DNA of 64,000 nt from Neoarius graeffei (GCF_027579695.1 NC_083587.1:38187732-38251731); one strand, 5' to 3'; positions 1-12,560 are shown, counted from the first letter of the stretch. Notes: a model not told the origin generated them from the letters alone. Numbers and translations: made by a program.

Positions 1-171
1 CTTATGTAATATGCTGCTTCGATACAAACTTTTTTTTTTTCTGCAACATTTAATTTTGTACTGGAAAATGAACGTTTGGAACTTTGTACTGACTCTATAA
101 TGTAGAAGTCATAAAATAAATCTATAACAAAATTTGCATGAAAAAAAAGGGGCCTAAGATTTTTGCACAGT

Positions 172-174
<3 letters not shown>
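1..174. mobile_element. Partial Tc1-type MITE (family with CAGTACTGTGCAAAAGTC ends)
   Basis: The right part of an element whose end reads (C)CTAAGATTTTTGCACAGTA. The body is the same as in the copies at 6687-7019 and 9394-10313. It is cut by the window edge and runs directly into a TG microsatellite. Confidence 0.7.
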
Positions 175-226
<52 letters not shown>

Positions 227-250
227 ATACACACACACACACACACACAC
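173..250. repeat. (TG)n then (AC)n microsatellite
   Basis: About 28 TG units followed by about 12 AC units. The junction of the two is an inverted repeat able to fold back. Confidence 0.95.
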
Positions 251-771
251 GACAAGCAGAGGCGATGAACCATCTCCCCATCTCCATGTCTGGCGTGATT
301 TATAATCCCAACCCAAGGCCTGTGAACTATGAAACTTCGTGAACTGAATCAATGGACTGAATCAGGTGCATTCAAGCAGTTCAGCACAGGGCTCAGACTC
401 ACTGAGTGCATTTGTGGGAAAGTCTGTGAAACTTTGCTAATGTGCTTTATCTCCAGAAGACTCAATCTTGGGGTCTAGCTTCCATCCAGTGTTCATTATG
501 TCTGCTTTTGGCAAAACTTGTCCCTTTAGAACTAATAGATTCAGCCCATATGAAACAACCTCAACATTTCTAAGATGTTAAAATTTAACTCCACAGCCAT
601 AACACCACTGGAGAGATGTGCAGATTACCCTCTTACTTTCTGTTCCTTCAGTTTATGACATTTTGCTGCTGATAGTCCTCATACCGCTCTTCCCATGATC
701 TTCATTTTTTTTAAATCTCTGGTTTATAAGTAACTTTAACAGTCCAGTATAAAATATTACCCATGTAGGTG
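251..771. other. No gene or repeat recognised
   Basis: AT-rich sequence without a convincing open frame. Nothing seen that matches another part of the window. Confidence 0.4.
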
Positions 772-1574
772 GTTTATCAGTTATTAACAGTTATTATACA
801 TAAAGGCCACTTTTCCATGGAATAAAAAACATGTATTCTGTTCCCTTCCAGTTGGTTGACTGATGGCATTCAATATTGTTAGCATATCACTTATCTTCCA
901 TGTATTGCCCCACTCTCCCCAATGGAGAATGAGCATGCAACATTGTTACAATATTGCACGTTGTCAAGACAACACAACATCACATGTCAGAGTTCATGCG
1001 AATATCCAGTGACAAAACTTTTCTGCTGCGAATGCACACAATCATTTCTTTGTCCGCCAGGAAAAAGAGAAGACAAGGCTAATCCAGTGCTACTGCTAGG
1101 TTTAAGCACTAAATAAATAAACTGAAAACTGAAGATGCGCTGAACACCCAAAAGGCTACCAAAACTTCATTATATATTCTTCATGCATATTTACAAGAGA
1201 AAAACATACCAATGGACATCGAAAAACTGGAAAAGAGACATCGGGCATGTAAAACTTCTGCGCTAGTGAGTGACTGGGACAGTTTGTAAAGAAACATGGC
1301 TGCGAGGTTTGCTTCGTTAAAAGCAGAAGATTTTGAGAATTTTGGCTGCCAGGTGTGTAGTTATCGATATTGATTTTAAAAGTAACTAAGTAAATAACAC
1401 AGGGAAAATAAAATAAAATAAAATAATAATAATATCTGGCTTGACCACGCTAACACTGACCTTCGCTAACACTACACCAGCTGGAAGGTAACTGAACTGC
1501 CGCGCAAACAGCACCGAGTCGTGGGTCAGCTAACATTGGCCTTCGAGAATGCTGATTTGAATAGTGTATTATAA

Positions 1575-1583
<9 letters not shown>
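772..1583. mobile_element. Nonautonomous element, copy 1 (reverse complement at 33.6-34.5 kb)
   Basis: Shares, in inverted order, the blocks TAAAGGCCACTTTTCCATGG, AATGGAGAATGAGCATGCAA, TTTTGAGAATTTTGGCTGCC and GCTGGAAGGTAACTG with 33600-34490. It carries one unit of the 93-bp sequence that is amplified five-fold in the other copy. No open frame is convincing. Confidence 0.65.

Positions 1584-1669
<86 letters not shown>
1584..1669. repeat. (TA)n(CA)n microsatellite
   Basis: About 25 TA units followed by about 16 CA units, at the edge of the element above. Confidence 0.95.
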
Positions 1670-2570
1670 CGAAAAAAAAGCCAGACAATATTATTTAATA
1701 ATTTCCCCAGCTCACTTAATTTCTCTGACATGGTTACTATGATAAAACTGGGGTGATAAGTATTAATAACAAATAAATTAAAGATTTTGTGGCAGCACAA
1801 ATGTGCTGAGGCATATACATGTTCCCATAAAGCTAATTTCAAAGCTGTCCTCTAATTTCTATAATTTCTGTGGTACACAATTACAAACTCAAGGCAACTT
1901 TTCTAATAACAATGACTCCATAATTCTGAATCCCAAGTTGGTAATAGTATAATTAGAGAGTTAAACATGAGTTCCAGAAAAGTTTAAAAACTTAGGCTAC
2001 ATCCACACGACAACGAGATTTTTTTTTTTTTTAAATATCGCGTCCACATGGGCAACGGATCAGTAAAATATCAGGTCCATATGGCAACGCAACGCTTGCT
2101 GAAAACGATGCAATACACATGCCACACCACTACGTGCGCTGTAAGATGGTCCCATCGGAGACACCAGAACAATAGAAGAAGTAGTAGGACGCATGGACAG
2201 GGCCTTATTCTCTGAGAATGATAGCGCTCCCATCCACTGGGTACCGAATAAGGATGAAACGGATATAAATCGTATGCTATAATGGCCTTCACAGTCACCA
2301 AATCTCAACCTCAACACCTATGGGAGATTTTAGAGTGATATGTTAAGACTCTTCACAGCCATCATCAGAGTACCAATTAAGGGAAGATCTTGTAGAAGAA
2401 TAGTGTTCATCCACAAAGTACTGTACAATTCCAGAGACTTGGAGAATTGTGCATTGAAGCTGAAGTGATGTCTTGCGGTAATGCAACAACTTAGGACACT
2501 TATCAGCCACCTACAATGCAGTCCTTGGCACACTTCCCAGAAAACTGAATACACATCCGCACCAAGACTC

Positions 2571-2800
2571 AGGCCCTGTCCACACGGCAACGGATTCAGG
2601 TGAATCTGATAAAATTGTTTATCGTTTCGGCCTGGCGTCCACACGGCACTGGCGTTTTGGGTGCCCCAAAACGAAATATTTTGAGAATGGGTTCCAGAGT
2701 GGAAAGATCTGGCAACGGCGCCGTTGCGAAGTCGTCTGGATGAGTAGAACGGATTTGTTTACGATGATGTCACAACCACATGTGCTTCACTCCAGGTAGA
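2571..2800. mobile_element. End fragment of another CCACACGGCAACGG-type MITE
   Basis: Begins AGGCCCTGTCCACACGGCAA and continues with GCGTCCACACGGCACTGGCG, a terminal sequence different from that of the surrounding element. It looks like a truncated insertion; the second end was not found. Confidence 0.45.
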
Positions 2801-3153
2801 AGTGTAACGAACTCGATGTGAGTTGTCAACAAATCCTATAACTTGGTTCATGAAACGCGCTTACAAAATATTTTCACTGTGAATATTTATTGTGTAATGG
2901 TGCAAAGTGAGAGAAAGAGAGAGAGAGAGTCAATCCCGCCAGCAAAAACAGAGGAAAAAAAAGGAGCGATCTCACCTCCTCAGATGTTGGTTTAAGTCCT
3001 ACAATACATTCCTCAAAAAGGGCGTAGAAGAACAAATTAACCCATCAACGTGTAGCATTCAATTTATTCCGGACCATTAAAGACGCCGCCTTCCGCGTAG
3101 AATCATACGTCATCCTCGCCGCCATATTGGATGGGTCAAAGCGGAGAATAAAG

Positions 3154-3233
3154 ATGCCTCATTCATGTGCTGCGTTTAACTGTACCAACAGGTTTGCCGT
3201 CCAAACGAGATCACATGGGATTACCTTTCACAG
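3154..3233 (+). pseudogene. THAP zinc-finger first exon of a transposon protein
   Basis: ATG-initiated frame reading MPHSCAAFNCTNRF, then VQTRSHGITFHR, ending at CACAG before GTGAGA. This is the N-terminal part of a THAP (C2CH) DNA-binding domain, with the first Cys pair and the GITFHR segment; the remaining Cys and His should be in a following exon. No following exon was recognised inside the element, so it is listed as a remnant. Confidence 0.6.
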
Positions 3234-3461
3234 GTGAGACTGGAAAAATACTTTTCATTGTATTTGGTCATTATAACGTAATTTTACGAACAGATTTTTC
3301 TGACTTTGTGGCTAATATGAAGTCTCGCGCATAATAGTTTATGCGCATGCATCCTTACTTCTTCTATTGTTGTGGTGTCTCCGATGGGACCGTCTTACAG
3401 CGCACCTAGAGGTGTGGCATGTGTATTGCATCATTTTCAGCAAGCGTTGCGTTGCCATATG

Positions 3462-3838
3462 TCTCATCTCATCTCATTATCTCTAGCCGCTTTATCCTTC
3501 TACAGGGTCGCAGGCAAGCTGGAGCCTATCCCAGCTGACTACGGGCGAAAGGCGGGGTACACCCTGGACAAGTCGCCAGGCCATCACAGGGCTGACACAT
3601 AGACACAGACAACCATTCACACTCACATTCACACCTACGGTCAATTTAGAGTCACCAGTTAACCTAACCTGCATGTCTTTGGACTGTGGGGGAAACCGGA
3701 GCACCCGGAGGAAACCCACGCGGACACGGGGAGAACATGCAAACTCCACACAGAAAGGCCCTCGCCGGCCCCAGGGCTCGAACCCAGGACCTTCTTGCTG
3801 TGAGGCGACAGCACTAACCACTACACCACCGTGCCGCC
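3462..3838 (-). mobile_element. tRNA-derived SINE, tail type A
   Basis: Full copy flanked by the target duplication GTTGCCATATG (3451-3461 and 3839-3849). On the minus strand it has a tRNA-like head with box A (TGGTGTAGTGG) and box B (GGTTCGAGCCC-like), a conserved body, and a tail ending in ATGAGATGAGA. It sits inside the right arm of the 1992-3939 element. Confidence 0.93.
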
Positions 3839-3939
3839 GTTGCCATATGTACCTGATATTTTACTGATCCGTTGCCCATGTGGACACGATATTTATTTTT
3901 TTAAATCTCGTTGCTGTTGTCGTGTGGATGTAACCTCAG

Positions 3940-4273
3940 CTGACTCGCATGATGGCGGAGAGAGCCAACGGCCCACAGATCACCCTAACAACCCTCTAGG
4001 CTGCTAACACCATTCACACCCGGCCTCCAGTGACCCTAACACCTATAGGATGGCTGAGAGGGTCAACGACCCATATGACTTCAACGACTCTCCTTAGGTT
4101 TGCTTTTGGTCCACTAGAGGATAAATACTGACTCCCCACTAGTCAGACAGAACTGAAGAAGCCTTTTGGATGAGAGGTGAAACGTCTTCAAGAATTTCAA
4201 GCAAGTCAAGTTGCCTTCTTTCGCACCTACGGTTTACAATGACCTTGATGACTGAGAACCTCCACAGACACAC
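3940..4273. other. Degenerate repeat sequence, no gene
   Basis: Contains two similar blocks (GGCGGAGAGAGCCAACGGCCC and GGCTGAGAGGGTCAACGACC) about 80 bp apart. No coding potential seen. Confidence 0.35.
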
Positions 4274-4277
4274 TTAA

Positions 4278-4792
4278 GGCCTCTGCATGCTCTTGCGACA
4301 AGGCTTTCGCAGATAGCTTTTCGCAGACAGTTGTAATTTATCGTTGAGCGGGGAGTAATAGGCGTGCGCGATGTTATTCACCGCTACAACGCAAGGGGGC
4401 GCGAAGTCGCTAGGAGTAGTTGGTGGGTGTGGTTAGTGGAGTGTTTATCCTCCAGTTACTTATAACGACTAGAACTGGAGTCGTATAGATGTACGTACTT
4501 CCTCACTTCCTCGATCAACCGCTCTTCGTGCTGCTCCATCTTCGCTCGTGTTTTTAAAAATGGAGGTCGTGAAAACAAAACAAACCGGGAAAGTAGGGAA
4601 GCGGAAGTGCGTGTACAGCAGATGTAGAGTGGACCAATCAGAGCCCTCTTGTCTGCGACGCTGTCTGCGAGGCTTCTGCGGTGGTCACAATTTTTGGGAG
4701 GTGCGCGCAGAGCGTCTGCGAAGGTGGGGGGGCTATGCAGACGCTATCTGCGACATCATCTGCGAGGACTGCGTTGTCAGCATAAATTGGCC
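4278..4792. mobile_element. TTAA-flanked MITE, copy 1
   Basis: Flanked by TTAA on both sides (4274-4277 and 4793-4796) with GGCC ends and CTGCG/CGCAG-rich subterminal arms. A very similar copy lies at 16083-16591. TTAA duplication is typical of piggyBac and Kolobok elements. A short frame begins MEVVKTKQTGKVGKRK, basic and of unknown meaning. Confidence 0.7.
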
Positions 4793-5247
4793 TTAAGACA
4801 CCATGGTGGGGGTTTTTTGTTTTGTTTTTTTACTCCATTTTGATTGATTTGTCAACCAGCTGCGTGGTTTACCCTGCATGTCAGGTTTGTCTGTCCATTT
4901 TGTTGTATTACCAGTCAGCAAGTTTGACTAATTTGCTATAGATAAAGATGTCAGGATATAAATGTTTCATCAAAGGATAAAGGAGTTCAGTCTGGAAAAC
5001 CCTGTATTGATTTGCAGTGATGCTTTCCTCTAATGCAACAACTGGAAACAAACCATGACAACAAAATTGCTTCCGACAGTACAAAAGAGCCACCGGTTTT
5101 TCCTTTAATTAGCAACCTTCCATATGTGCCTTTAAAATTATGAAATCTTTAACACAAAAAAAAGGGGATGCTGGGCTTTATGAAGGGTGTTTGCCTGAGC
5201 TCCTGTATGTTTTTATATACAATTCAAGTTACTCATTATAGCATGTA

Positions 5248-5756
5248 CAGTAGACCCCCGCCTATTCGCGGTTCAGTATTCGCGAATTCACATATTCGCG
5301 GGATTTTATATAGAACATATCTCCTATACATTCGCGGAAATCTCAGCAATTCACTGTCATTTGCGGCGAACATATCGAATGTTTACACACTGCTACATTC
5401 TCGGAGCCGAATGCTCGCTCGCTATTGGCTGAAGTTTGAATGGCGGGCTGCTGCTCATTGGCTGATGCGAATGAGCGCATTGTACAGTACAGTCTCGCGG
5501 TTCCCGTAGTTTAGACTTGTTCACGTGTTGTGCGTTCTTGGTATTTTTGAATAATTTTTACGCCCTAAAATGGCTCCTAAACGCTCTGCATCTTCTAAGG
5601 CTCCTGCCAAGGAACCTAAGCGCCAGAAGAAGGTAATGACGTAATGAAGCATTTGTGAGCAGTTTTATTGGGGGGGGGGTTTACAAGTATTCGCGATTTT
5701 GGCTTATTCACGGCCATGTTCAGTCCCTAACCCCCGCGAATACTGAGGGCTTACTG
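5248..5756 (+). mobile_element. Tigger/pogo-type element remnant
   Basis: TA-flanked element with ends CAGTAGACCCCCGCCTATTC and, inverted, CAGTAAGCCCTCAGTATTCG. Inside, ATGGCTCCTAAACGC codes MAPKRSASSKAPAKEPKRQK, resembling the N-terminus of Tigger-type transposases. The rest of the transposase is missing. Confidence 0.75.
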
Positions 5757-6076
5757 TATTACCTGTGAGTGTAAAACAGTTATTACTTCACAGTTACCTT
5801 CACGTCGCTTCACATTTTTACCTAAAGTTAAACCTCTTTCCACTTTAAAACTGTCAAAAGTTGCTATGCTCCAAATCCAGACTCTTTAAAAAAAAAAAAA
5901 AATTGCTTGTGTTCTAACCACTTTGTTGCGCCAGGCCTCTGTGTAAACGGCAAGTGTTTTTATTGGTTGGTTCCAAATCTGAAAACGAATAAAGGCTGAA
6001 TAAACACTGGCAAATCTATCTGATAAGATAAAACAAAGAATCCTGCTTTACATGGGAACTAATCAGACAAGTCCAC

Positions 6077-6584
6077 TGATAGCCCTTTTCGACCAACAGG
6101 GAACAGGTTCCATTCTTGCTTGCGCACCAAATCTTTCATCACTCTGAGCATTTAGACCAAAAATAAATTGGTTTGGAACCTGAAAAGTTGTTTCCCAGCT
6201 GAAACAAAAATATAGCTAGTTTTTCCAGTGCGAACTATGACATCATCAGTCAGCATCATTAGTTTGGAGAGGAAGCGGAGCGCAGCAATGGAAAACACAA
6301 CAGAAAAGGAATCATCTTCAGAAAAAAATGGACCAAAAACAAACATCAACAATAACAGAACAAAAGCTTGCAGGTAATCAACATGTACCAACATCTTGCT
6401 ACTACTGTTTACTCCTGTTGTGAATTGTGGAACACCCTCCATTCATGACGCATTCTTGATTATAACAGTTCTGCTCAAAACTGGTGAAAATGTGGGCTGG
6501 TTCATTAAGTGGCAACAAGGTTCAAAGAATCCTGAATGGAACCGGTTCAAGAACCCATTCCCTGTTGGTCGAATAGGGGTATCA
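6077..6584. mobile_element. MITE with TTTCGACCAACAGGGAA ends
   Basis: Inverted ends CCCTTTTCGACCAACAGGGA (about 6083) and TCCCTGTTGGTCGAATAGGG (about 6560-6579). The body is not coding. The superfamily cannot be fixed because the duplication is unclear. Confidence 0.65.
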
Positions 6585-6686
6585 GGGTGCTATACCAAAG
6601 AGAGAGAGGTTTGTGACAACATTACGCATCATAAAAACTCAGTGAAATTAATGTTAACATGGTCACAGAAGTTGTTCACGGCTTAA

Positions 6687-7019
6687 AGTTCTGTGCAGAA
6701 GTCTTAGGCACATGTAAAGAAATGCTGTAGACCAAAAATGGCTTAAATATAATGAAATGAAATGTTTCAACATAAAAAAAAATACTATAAACAGCAATAA
6801 GCCATAATAAATGAAACAAAGTGCTCTCTTATGTAATATGCTGCTCAGATACAAAAACTTTTTTTCTGTAACATTTAATTTTGTGCTGGAAAACGAACAT
6901 TTGGAACTCTACAAATGTTTTTGTACTGACTCGATAATGTAAAAGTCATGAAACAGAAATCGATAAAGTTTGTATGAAAAATAAATAAATAAGGCACTGA
7001 AGACTTTTGCACAGTACTG
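6687..7019. mobile_element. Tc1-type MITE, second family member
   Basis: Ends TTCTGTGCAGAAGTCTTAGG and GACTTTTGCACAGTACTGG. The body matches 1-174 and the halves of 9394-10313. The left end has lost its outermost bases. Confidence 0.7.
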
Positions 7020-7040
7020 GATGTCTTTAAAGCCTTGTGT

Positions 7041-7250
7041 TTTTCAATTCAGTTTTATTTGTTACACTTTCAACAATGTACACAGTCACATAGCAGCTTC
7101 ACAGAAATATGGATATAAATGTATAGGCTAGATTTAAATCACGAGTGATCCAGAGATTATGTAAGCAAGGAAAAAGAAAAAAAGAAAACCTTGAGAGGAA
7201 CCAGATTCAAAGGTAACCCGTCCTCATTTGGGTGACACCAAATAAATAGT
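7041..7250 (-). mobile_element. 3' tail of an L2-type LINE or its SINE
   Basis: Minus-strand match to the blocks at 42690-42925 and 61850-62045 (GGTTCCTCTCAAGGTTT, GTAAAGCTGCTTTG-type, ending AATAAAACTGAATTG). Degenerate. Confidence 0.55.
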
Positions 7251-8118
7251 GGAATTATTAAAAAAAAAAAAAAATTGTTCTACAGCTATATACTATAGTG
7301 TCAAATCCTGCTGATTGTGCCAAGAAATTTCATATGAGCATCAGATTAATTTCTGAATCAGTTACGGTTTTAACTTTACATCTATTGCCTGAAACCGAAC
7401 TTAACTGTATAGCAATGGAGACTTGAAGGCAAACTGTTCTAAGCAATTGCAGTCCTAAGGCTACCCAAAGAAGAACATCCACAGCCATCTTTATGATTTC
7501 TACAATATGTGGTCCCATCCACAGTAATCTCATGGTGAACTTTAGACCATCCATAATTTTAACCAGTATAGCACTGGCTAAATCTGCATCATGACCAGCT
7601 GTCTGTTCAATGTGCGAATTGTGAGCTTCAGCACAAATAACTACAAATAAGACAAGAAAGGAGACATGCTCTCTTTAGACCAGGGACGTCACAGACACAA
7701 GTCTTTCCAGCTGTAATAATATACTGACAGTGAGCTTAGTCAAATTGATGTGCTCAATGTTCCATTATGTTCCTGGGTGGAGTTTAATATGCAATGTTAA
7801 AGGAAGACTAATAAAACAGGGTGGGTGCAATGCCAAGCTCATTAATGCATCAAAAAGTAGTTAAACCTCAGCTCCTTACTCACAGTCAGACTTATCACTT
7901 GATTTGATACAAAGTGATTTGATCTTGGTCTTTCTTAGTAAATGAGAAAATGTCATTAAAAATGAATGAGCTTGAGGGGAAAAGTTCAATACTGTTGTGT
8001 TATTCTAAATCTAATGCAAAACGGAAATGTGTCTCGTGCAAGAGGCAGAAATGCCACTGATTCCAGCAGTAATTTACAAAAAAAAAAAAAAATTGAAATT
8101 CTGTTGTAAATTAGACAC

Positions 8119-9333
8119 CAGAGGTGAACAAAGTACCCAACTTCATTACTTAAGTCAAAGTACAGATCCTGCTGATTAAATGTTACTCTGATACAAGTGA
8201 AAGTTGTCCAGTCATATTTTTATTTAAGTTAGAGTACTGAAGTACTTGCTTCTAAAAATGCTTAAGTATTAAAAGTACATTTTCTGTCAACACATTGTTG
8301 TATTATTGACACAATGCTTACAAAACCTCATGCCTCTGAAGCAACCGACTGGATTATTTTGTGAATTCACAAAATGAATGCATGCTGTGTCATCATGGTG
8401 GTTTAATGTTAAGCTAGCTAGTCAGTGAAACTCCACCTGACATGCTAGCAAACTCTTTTCAAACTCCAAATCATATTGGGTAGCTAACGCTACTAGAAAA
8501 GAAATATTTCTACATTCTGTTTATTTGGCAAGATTATGCTAAAACTTATTTCTGAAAGCACCTTCAGATAAGTTAACGTTATGCATGTTCGCAAAACTCC
8601 GTTTTTACATGCTAACTAACGGTGTCCAAGTTAACTAGCTGTGTGTAAACATTAGCCGTGGACAAGGTGATGGCAACTTGGTGGGCAAATCCATAGAAAG
8701 TCGTTTGACTAACCAGACTGCATAGCTATTGCAACGTTATCGCTAGCTCTAAAAGCACAGACAACTTCAGTGCAAGCTTTCTCTTGGAATAAAACATTTA
8801 TATACCTCAATATGCTTCCGCAGGTCGGACGGTGGGTTTTTGAAGGCCATGATGTGGTTCGTTTTCGGCAAACAAAGCAAACATTTAAAACGAAACGAAT
8901 CTTTAATCCTTTCAGAAAACTGAAACATGGGTTCTAGGTAAAGCCACGAGTGCGTGCATTTCCCAGAAGAACCGCCTCCTTCCATTCTGCCATCAACTGA
9001 TCGTGTTAAATAATGCTGCGGAGAAATCATTGAACTTGATTTTATACAGTCTATGGACGTGACCTGAGTGATTACTGATCGGCTGTCTCAGTGTCACCTG
9101 CGTAAAAATCAATTGCGTTTTAGAAAAGAAAAAAACATCCACTTTCAAAGCTGCTTCATAGTAACGTGGACCTTGACAGAAATATAGCGGAGTGAAAAGT
9201 ACAATATTTGTCTTTCAAATGTAGTGACGTTAGTCATAAGTTTAAAAAAAAAATCAAGTAAAAGTACAGATACTCAAAAAGTGTACTTAAGTACAGTACT
9301 CAAGTAAATGTACTTTGTTACTGTCCACCTCTG
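8119..9333 (-). mobile_element. Decayed hAT element with BED-type zinc finger
   Basis: Ends CAGAGGTG(G)AACA and CACCTCTG, flanked by the 8-bp duplication TTAGACAC / TTAGACGC (8111-8118, 9334-9341), as expected for hAT. A minus-strand frame at 9030-8767 contains FRFKCLLCLPK and SDLRKHIE, the Cys pair and His region of a BED finger. The transposase core is absent. Confidence 0.78.
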
Positions 9334-9393
9334 TTAGACGCAAAGTTCTTCCCAATTCCATACATGCTACTAAGCAGTGCCAAGTCTGAAATA

Positions 9394-10313
9394 CAGTACT
9401 GTGCAAAAGTCTTAGGCCCCCTATTTTTTTCCCCATACAAACTTTGTTATAGATTTCTATTTTATGACTTCTGCGCTATTGAGTCATTACAAAGTTCCAA
9501 ACGTTCGTTTTCCAGCACAAAATTAAATCTCATCTCATCTCATTATCTGTAGCCACTTTATCCTGTTCTACAGGGTCGCAGGCAAGCTGGAGTCTATCCC
9601 AGCTGACTATGGGCGAAAGGTGGGGTACACCCTGGACAAGTCGCCAGGCCATCACAGGGCTGACACATAGACACAGACAACCATTCACACTCACATTCAC
9701 ACCTATGGTCAATTTAGAGTAACCAGTTAACCTAACCTGCATGTCTTTGGACTGTGGGGGAAACCGGAGCACCCAGAGGAAACCCACGCGGACACGGGTA
9801 GAACATGCAAACTCCACACAGAAAGGCCCTCGCCGGCCACGGGGCTCGAACCCGGACCTTCTTGCTGTGAGGCGACAGCGCTAACCACTACACCACCGTG
9901 CCGCCCACAAAATTAAATGTTACAGAAAAAAAAAAAAGTTTGTATCTAAGCAGCATATTACATAAGAGAGCACTTTTCAGATTAAAAAATAAAATGTAAT
10001 GAAGGCTACTGGGTTTTGGTGCAAACTTAAAGAAGCGAGTGTGATGGTCAAAGTGTCCAGAAGAACTGTGGCTGGTTCTGTAAGATGCTCAGTAAAACCT
10101 ACAGCTCATTTCCTTATAAAACTGCACTCACTGTACCTGAGACTACCATTTTTCTAAAGCAAAGGGTTGTCCAACACCAAATATTGAGTTTGTTTAATTT
10201 ATTATGGCTTACTGCTTTTTTTTTTTTTTAACATTGAAACATTTCATTATTTTCAAGCCATTTTTGGTCAACAGCACTTCTTTCTATGTGTCTAAGACTT
10301 CTGCACAGTACTA
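9394..10313. mobile_element. Tc1-type MITE, third family member, carrying a SINE
   Basis: TA-flanked, with ends CAGTACTGTGCAAAAGTCTT and, inverted, TAGTACTGTGCAGAAGTCTT. This is the longest copy of the family in the window, with extra internal sequence at about 9990-10170. It is split by the SINE at 9539-9905. Confidence 0.78.
9539..9905 (-). mobile_element. tRNA-derived SINE, tail type A
   Basis: Full copy with the 13-bp duplication CACAAAATTAAAT (9526-9538, 9906-9918). Inserted in the MITE above. Confidence 0.93.
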
Positions 10314-10881
10314 TACAAGCCAGTTTCGATTAAAGGGAAACTGAAGTCCTTTTTAAACTTGCTTTATTTCTTAATTAACGTGTTATTCAATTACGTTTTC
10401 GGTTTTAGCAACCTTATATCATGACTCATATTGGCAACTAATTGCAATTAAATATTATACTTATCGGCCTATTCGGTTTTTAGCCATGTTGAATTTAGTT
10501 TGTTCGGTCGACGGCAGGCGTCGCTTATCCGCGCGATCTTCACGAGACTTGTGCGAGACTTCAAAACGTGACGTGTCAGCCAGGTGTCAGTGCCACCATT
10601 TTGAAAACTGTTTTCCAAATTAAATATTGCACAAAAACCGAGTTTAAATGACAATTCCTGCCTACTTTTTTCAAACTTTCCCGATTGCTATGAAAACAAA
10701 CAAAACTTCCGCCTTGATTACATCAGCATTCAAAGGAGGGCATGCGTGTCTTTTGACAACATTGGCAGATGTTGATCACTTTGATTTCCGCTGTACGTTT
10801 TACTTCCGTCCTTCGATGTCCCGGACAGGTCTCAGCGAATCTCGTTTACAGCCATTGCTTTGACATATGGACTGATATATT

Positions 10882-11248
10882 CATCTCATCTCATTATCTC
10901 TGGCCGCTTTATCCTGTTCTACAGGGTTGCAGGCAAGCTGGAGCCTATCCCAGCTGACTACGGGCGAAAGGCGGGGTACACCCTGGACAAGTCGCCAGGT
11001 CATCACAGGGCTGACACAGACAACCATTCACACTCACATTCACACCTACGGTCAATTTAGAGTCACCAGTTAACCTAACCTGCATGTCTTTGGACTGTGG
11101 GGGAAACCAGAGCACCCAGAGGAAACCCACGCGGACATGGGGAGAACACGCAAACTCCATACAGAAAGGCCCTCGCCGGCCACGGGGCTCGAACCTGGAC
11201 CTTCTTGCTGTGAGGCGACAGCGCTAACCACTACACCACCGTGCCGCC
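10882..11248 (-). mobile_element. tRNA-derived SINE, tail type A
   Basis: Copy flanked by GACTGATATATT (10870-10881, 11249-11260). It has a small internal deletion in the GACACATAGACACAGAC stretch. Confidence 0.93.
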
Positions 11249-11529
11249 GACTGATATATTATAGAGCATATTTCAAACACTCATAACTTGTTATGGCAGT
11301 GACAAAATAGCGGTCAGAAATGCATTCCTACATTTTATAAAGTCAGCTGAGCGTATTCTGTACATGAGCTCAAACACAGACACAACGAGTTACCTTCCCA
11401 TCCAGAAAGCAAGGCCTGTAAGTCTTTTGGATGGCCAGCCATGTTGGAATTTGAACTTGCGTTTTCCTGTTTTCCTAATACATTCAAGAACAAACAATCT
11501 ATTTATTTAATAGGAATATTGCAGATCAG

Positions 11530-11907
11530 GGGGCAGCACGGTGGTGTAGTGGTTAGCGCTGTCGCCTCACAGCAAGAAGGTCTGGGTTCGAGCCCCGTGG
11601 CCGGCGAGGGCCTTTCTGTGTGGAGTTTGCATGTTTTCCCCATGTCCGCGTGGGTTTCCTCTGGGTGCTCCGGTTTCCCCCACAGTCCAAAGACATGCAG
11701 GTTAGGTTAACTGGTGACTCTAAATTGACCGTAGGTGTGAATGGTTGTCTGTGTCTATGTGTCAGCCCTGTGATGACCTGGCGACTTGTCCAGGGTGTAC
11801 CCCGCCTTTCGCCCGTAGTCAGCTGGGATAGGCTCCAGCTTGCCTGCGACCCTGTAGAACAGGGACCCTGTAAAGCAGCTAGAGATAATGAGATCAGATG
11901 AGATGAG
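11530..11907 (+). mobile_element. tRNA-derived SINE, tail type A
   Basis: Plus-strand copy flanked by ATTGCAGATCAG (11518-11529, 11908-11919). The tail ends in GATGAGATGAG. It lacks one of the two GTGTGAATG units found in most copies. Confidence 0.93.
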
Positions 11908-11919
11908 ATTGCAGATCAG

Positions 11920-12560
11920 TACTGAGTATTGTGTTGGGGCCGGAACTGTACTGAAATACTTGAGTACAAGTTTGGATTTGCCAAATTTTCTGATCTACTT
12001 GCCCGGTGTATTTTATGCCATGGCCATGTGATGACTAACACGATGCAGATCTTGCATGTGAACACAGGATACAACTTGTTTAAAGCATTCTGGCACCACT
12101 CCTCTAATGTTTTGCCAGACATAGGAATCAATCTCACAGTTACGAAGAGGATGTCTGTACTGGACCTGTACTGGGTATTAGCAAAATACACTGAACTCTG
12201 ATATTGTATTGAAAATAGAAAATGTGGGACTGGTGCATTCCTATACATGTACTGTTTGTACAGTACTAAATCAAGCCAAAGTAAGTACTGAACTTTCTTT
12301 TAGTTTTAGCCTCTTGTCCACACGAAAGCAGTGCTTTAGGTCACTGAAAATGAAGCTTTTCAAAAACACCGAGAAATTTGATATTTTTAAAACTCCTTTT
12401 TCTCCCCGTTTTTGTGTGGACGGAAAATGTACGTTTTTGAAAATGCTGACCTCATAGCATCAAACTGCGTAGTCGATTGCAATTTTGCATGTGTTCTGAA
12501 TGAGTTAGGGCACATGTGCTGTTCACCAGGTTGCTACCTTGTGCTCTGTAATTTCTGATT
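11920..12560. other. No gene; degenerate repeat pieces
   Basis: A short piece near 12310-12440 has the pattern CTTGTCCACACGAAAGC ... TTTTTGTGTGGACGGAAAA, like worn ends of a CCACACG-type MITE. No coding sequence recognised. Confidence 0.35.

Larger units (their letters stand above)
1992..3939. mobile_element. 1.9-kb inverted-repeat element with THAP exon
   Basis: The ends share CTACATCCACACGACAACG (1997-2015 and, inverted, about 3915-3936). The arms of about 200 bp also share the block with GGTCCCATCGGAGACACCA. The right arm is split by a SINE. The interior holds a THAP zinc-finger exon at 3154 and a foreign terminal segment near 2571. A P-element-like origin is possible because those transposases start with THAP, but no catalytic region is visible. 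Confidence 0.7.

Noticed and set aside
173-250. CRISPR-like or telomeric array
   Set aside because: Simple dinucleotide microsatellite; there are no spacers and no TTAGGG units.
4548-4796. Possible gene starting with a basic peptide near 4560
   Set aside because: Occurs in both TTAA MITE copies with frame differences after the basic stretch; better seen as element sequence.
11530-11600. Functional tRNA gene at the SINE head
   Set aside because: Box A and box B are present, but there is no complete cloverleaf, and the sequence continues into the SINE body.
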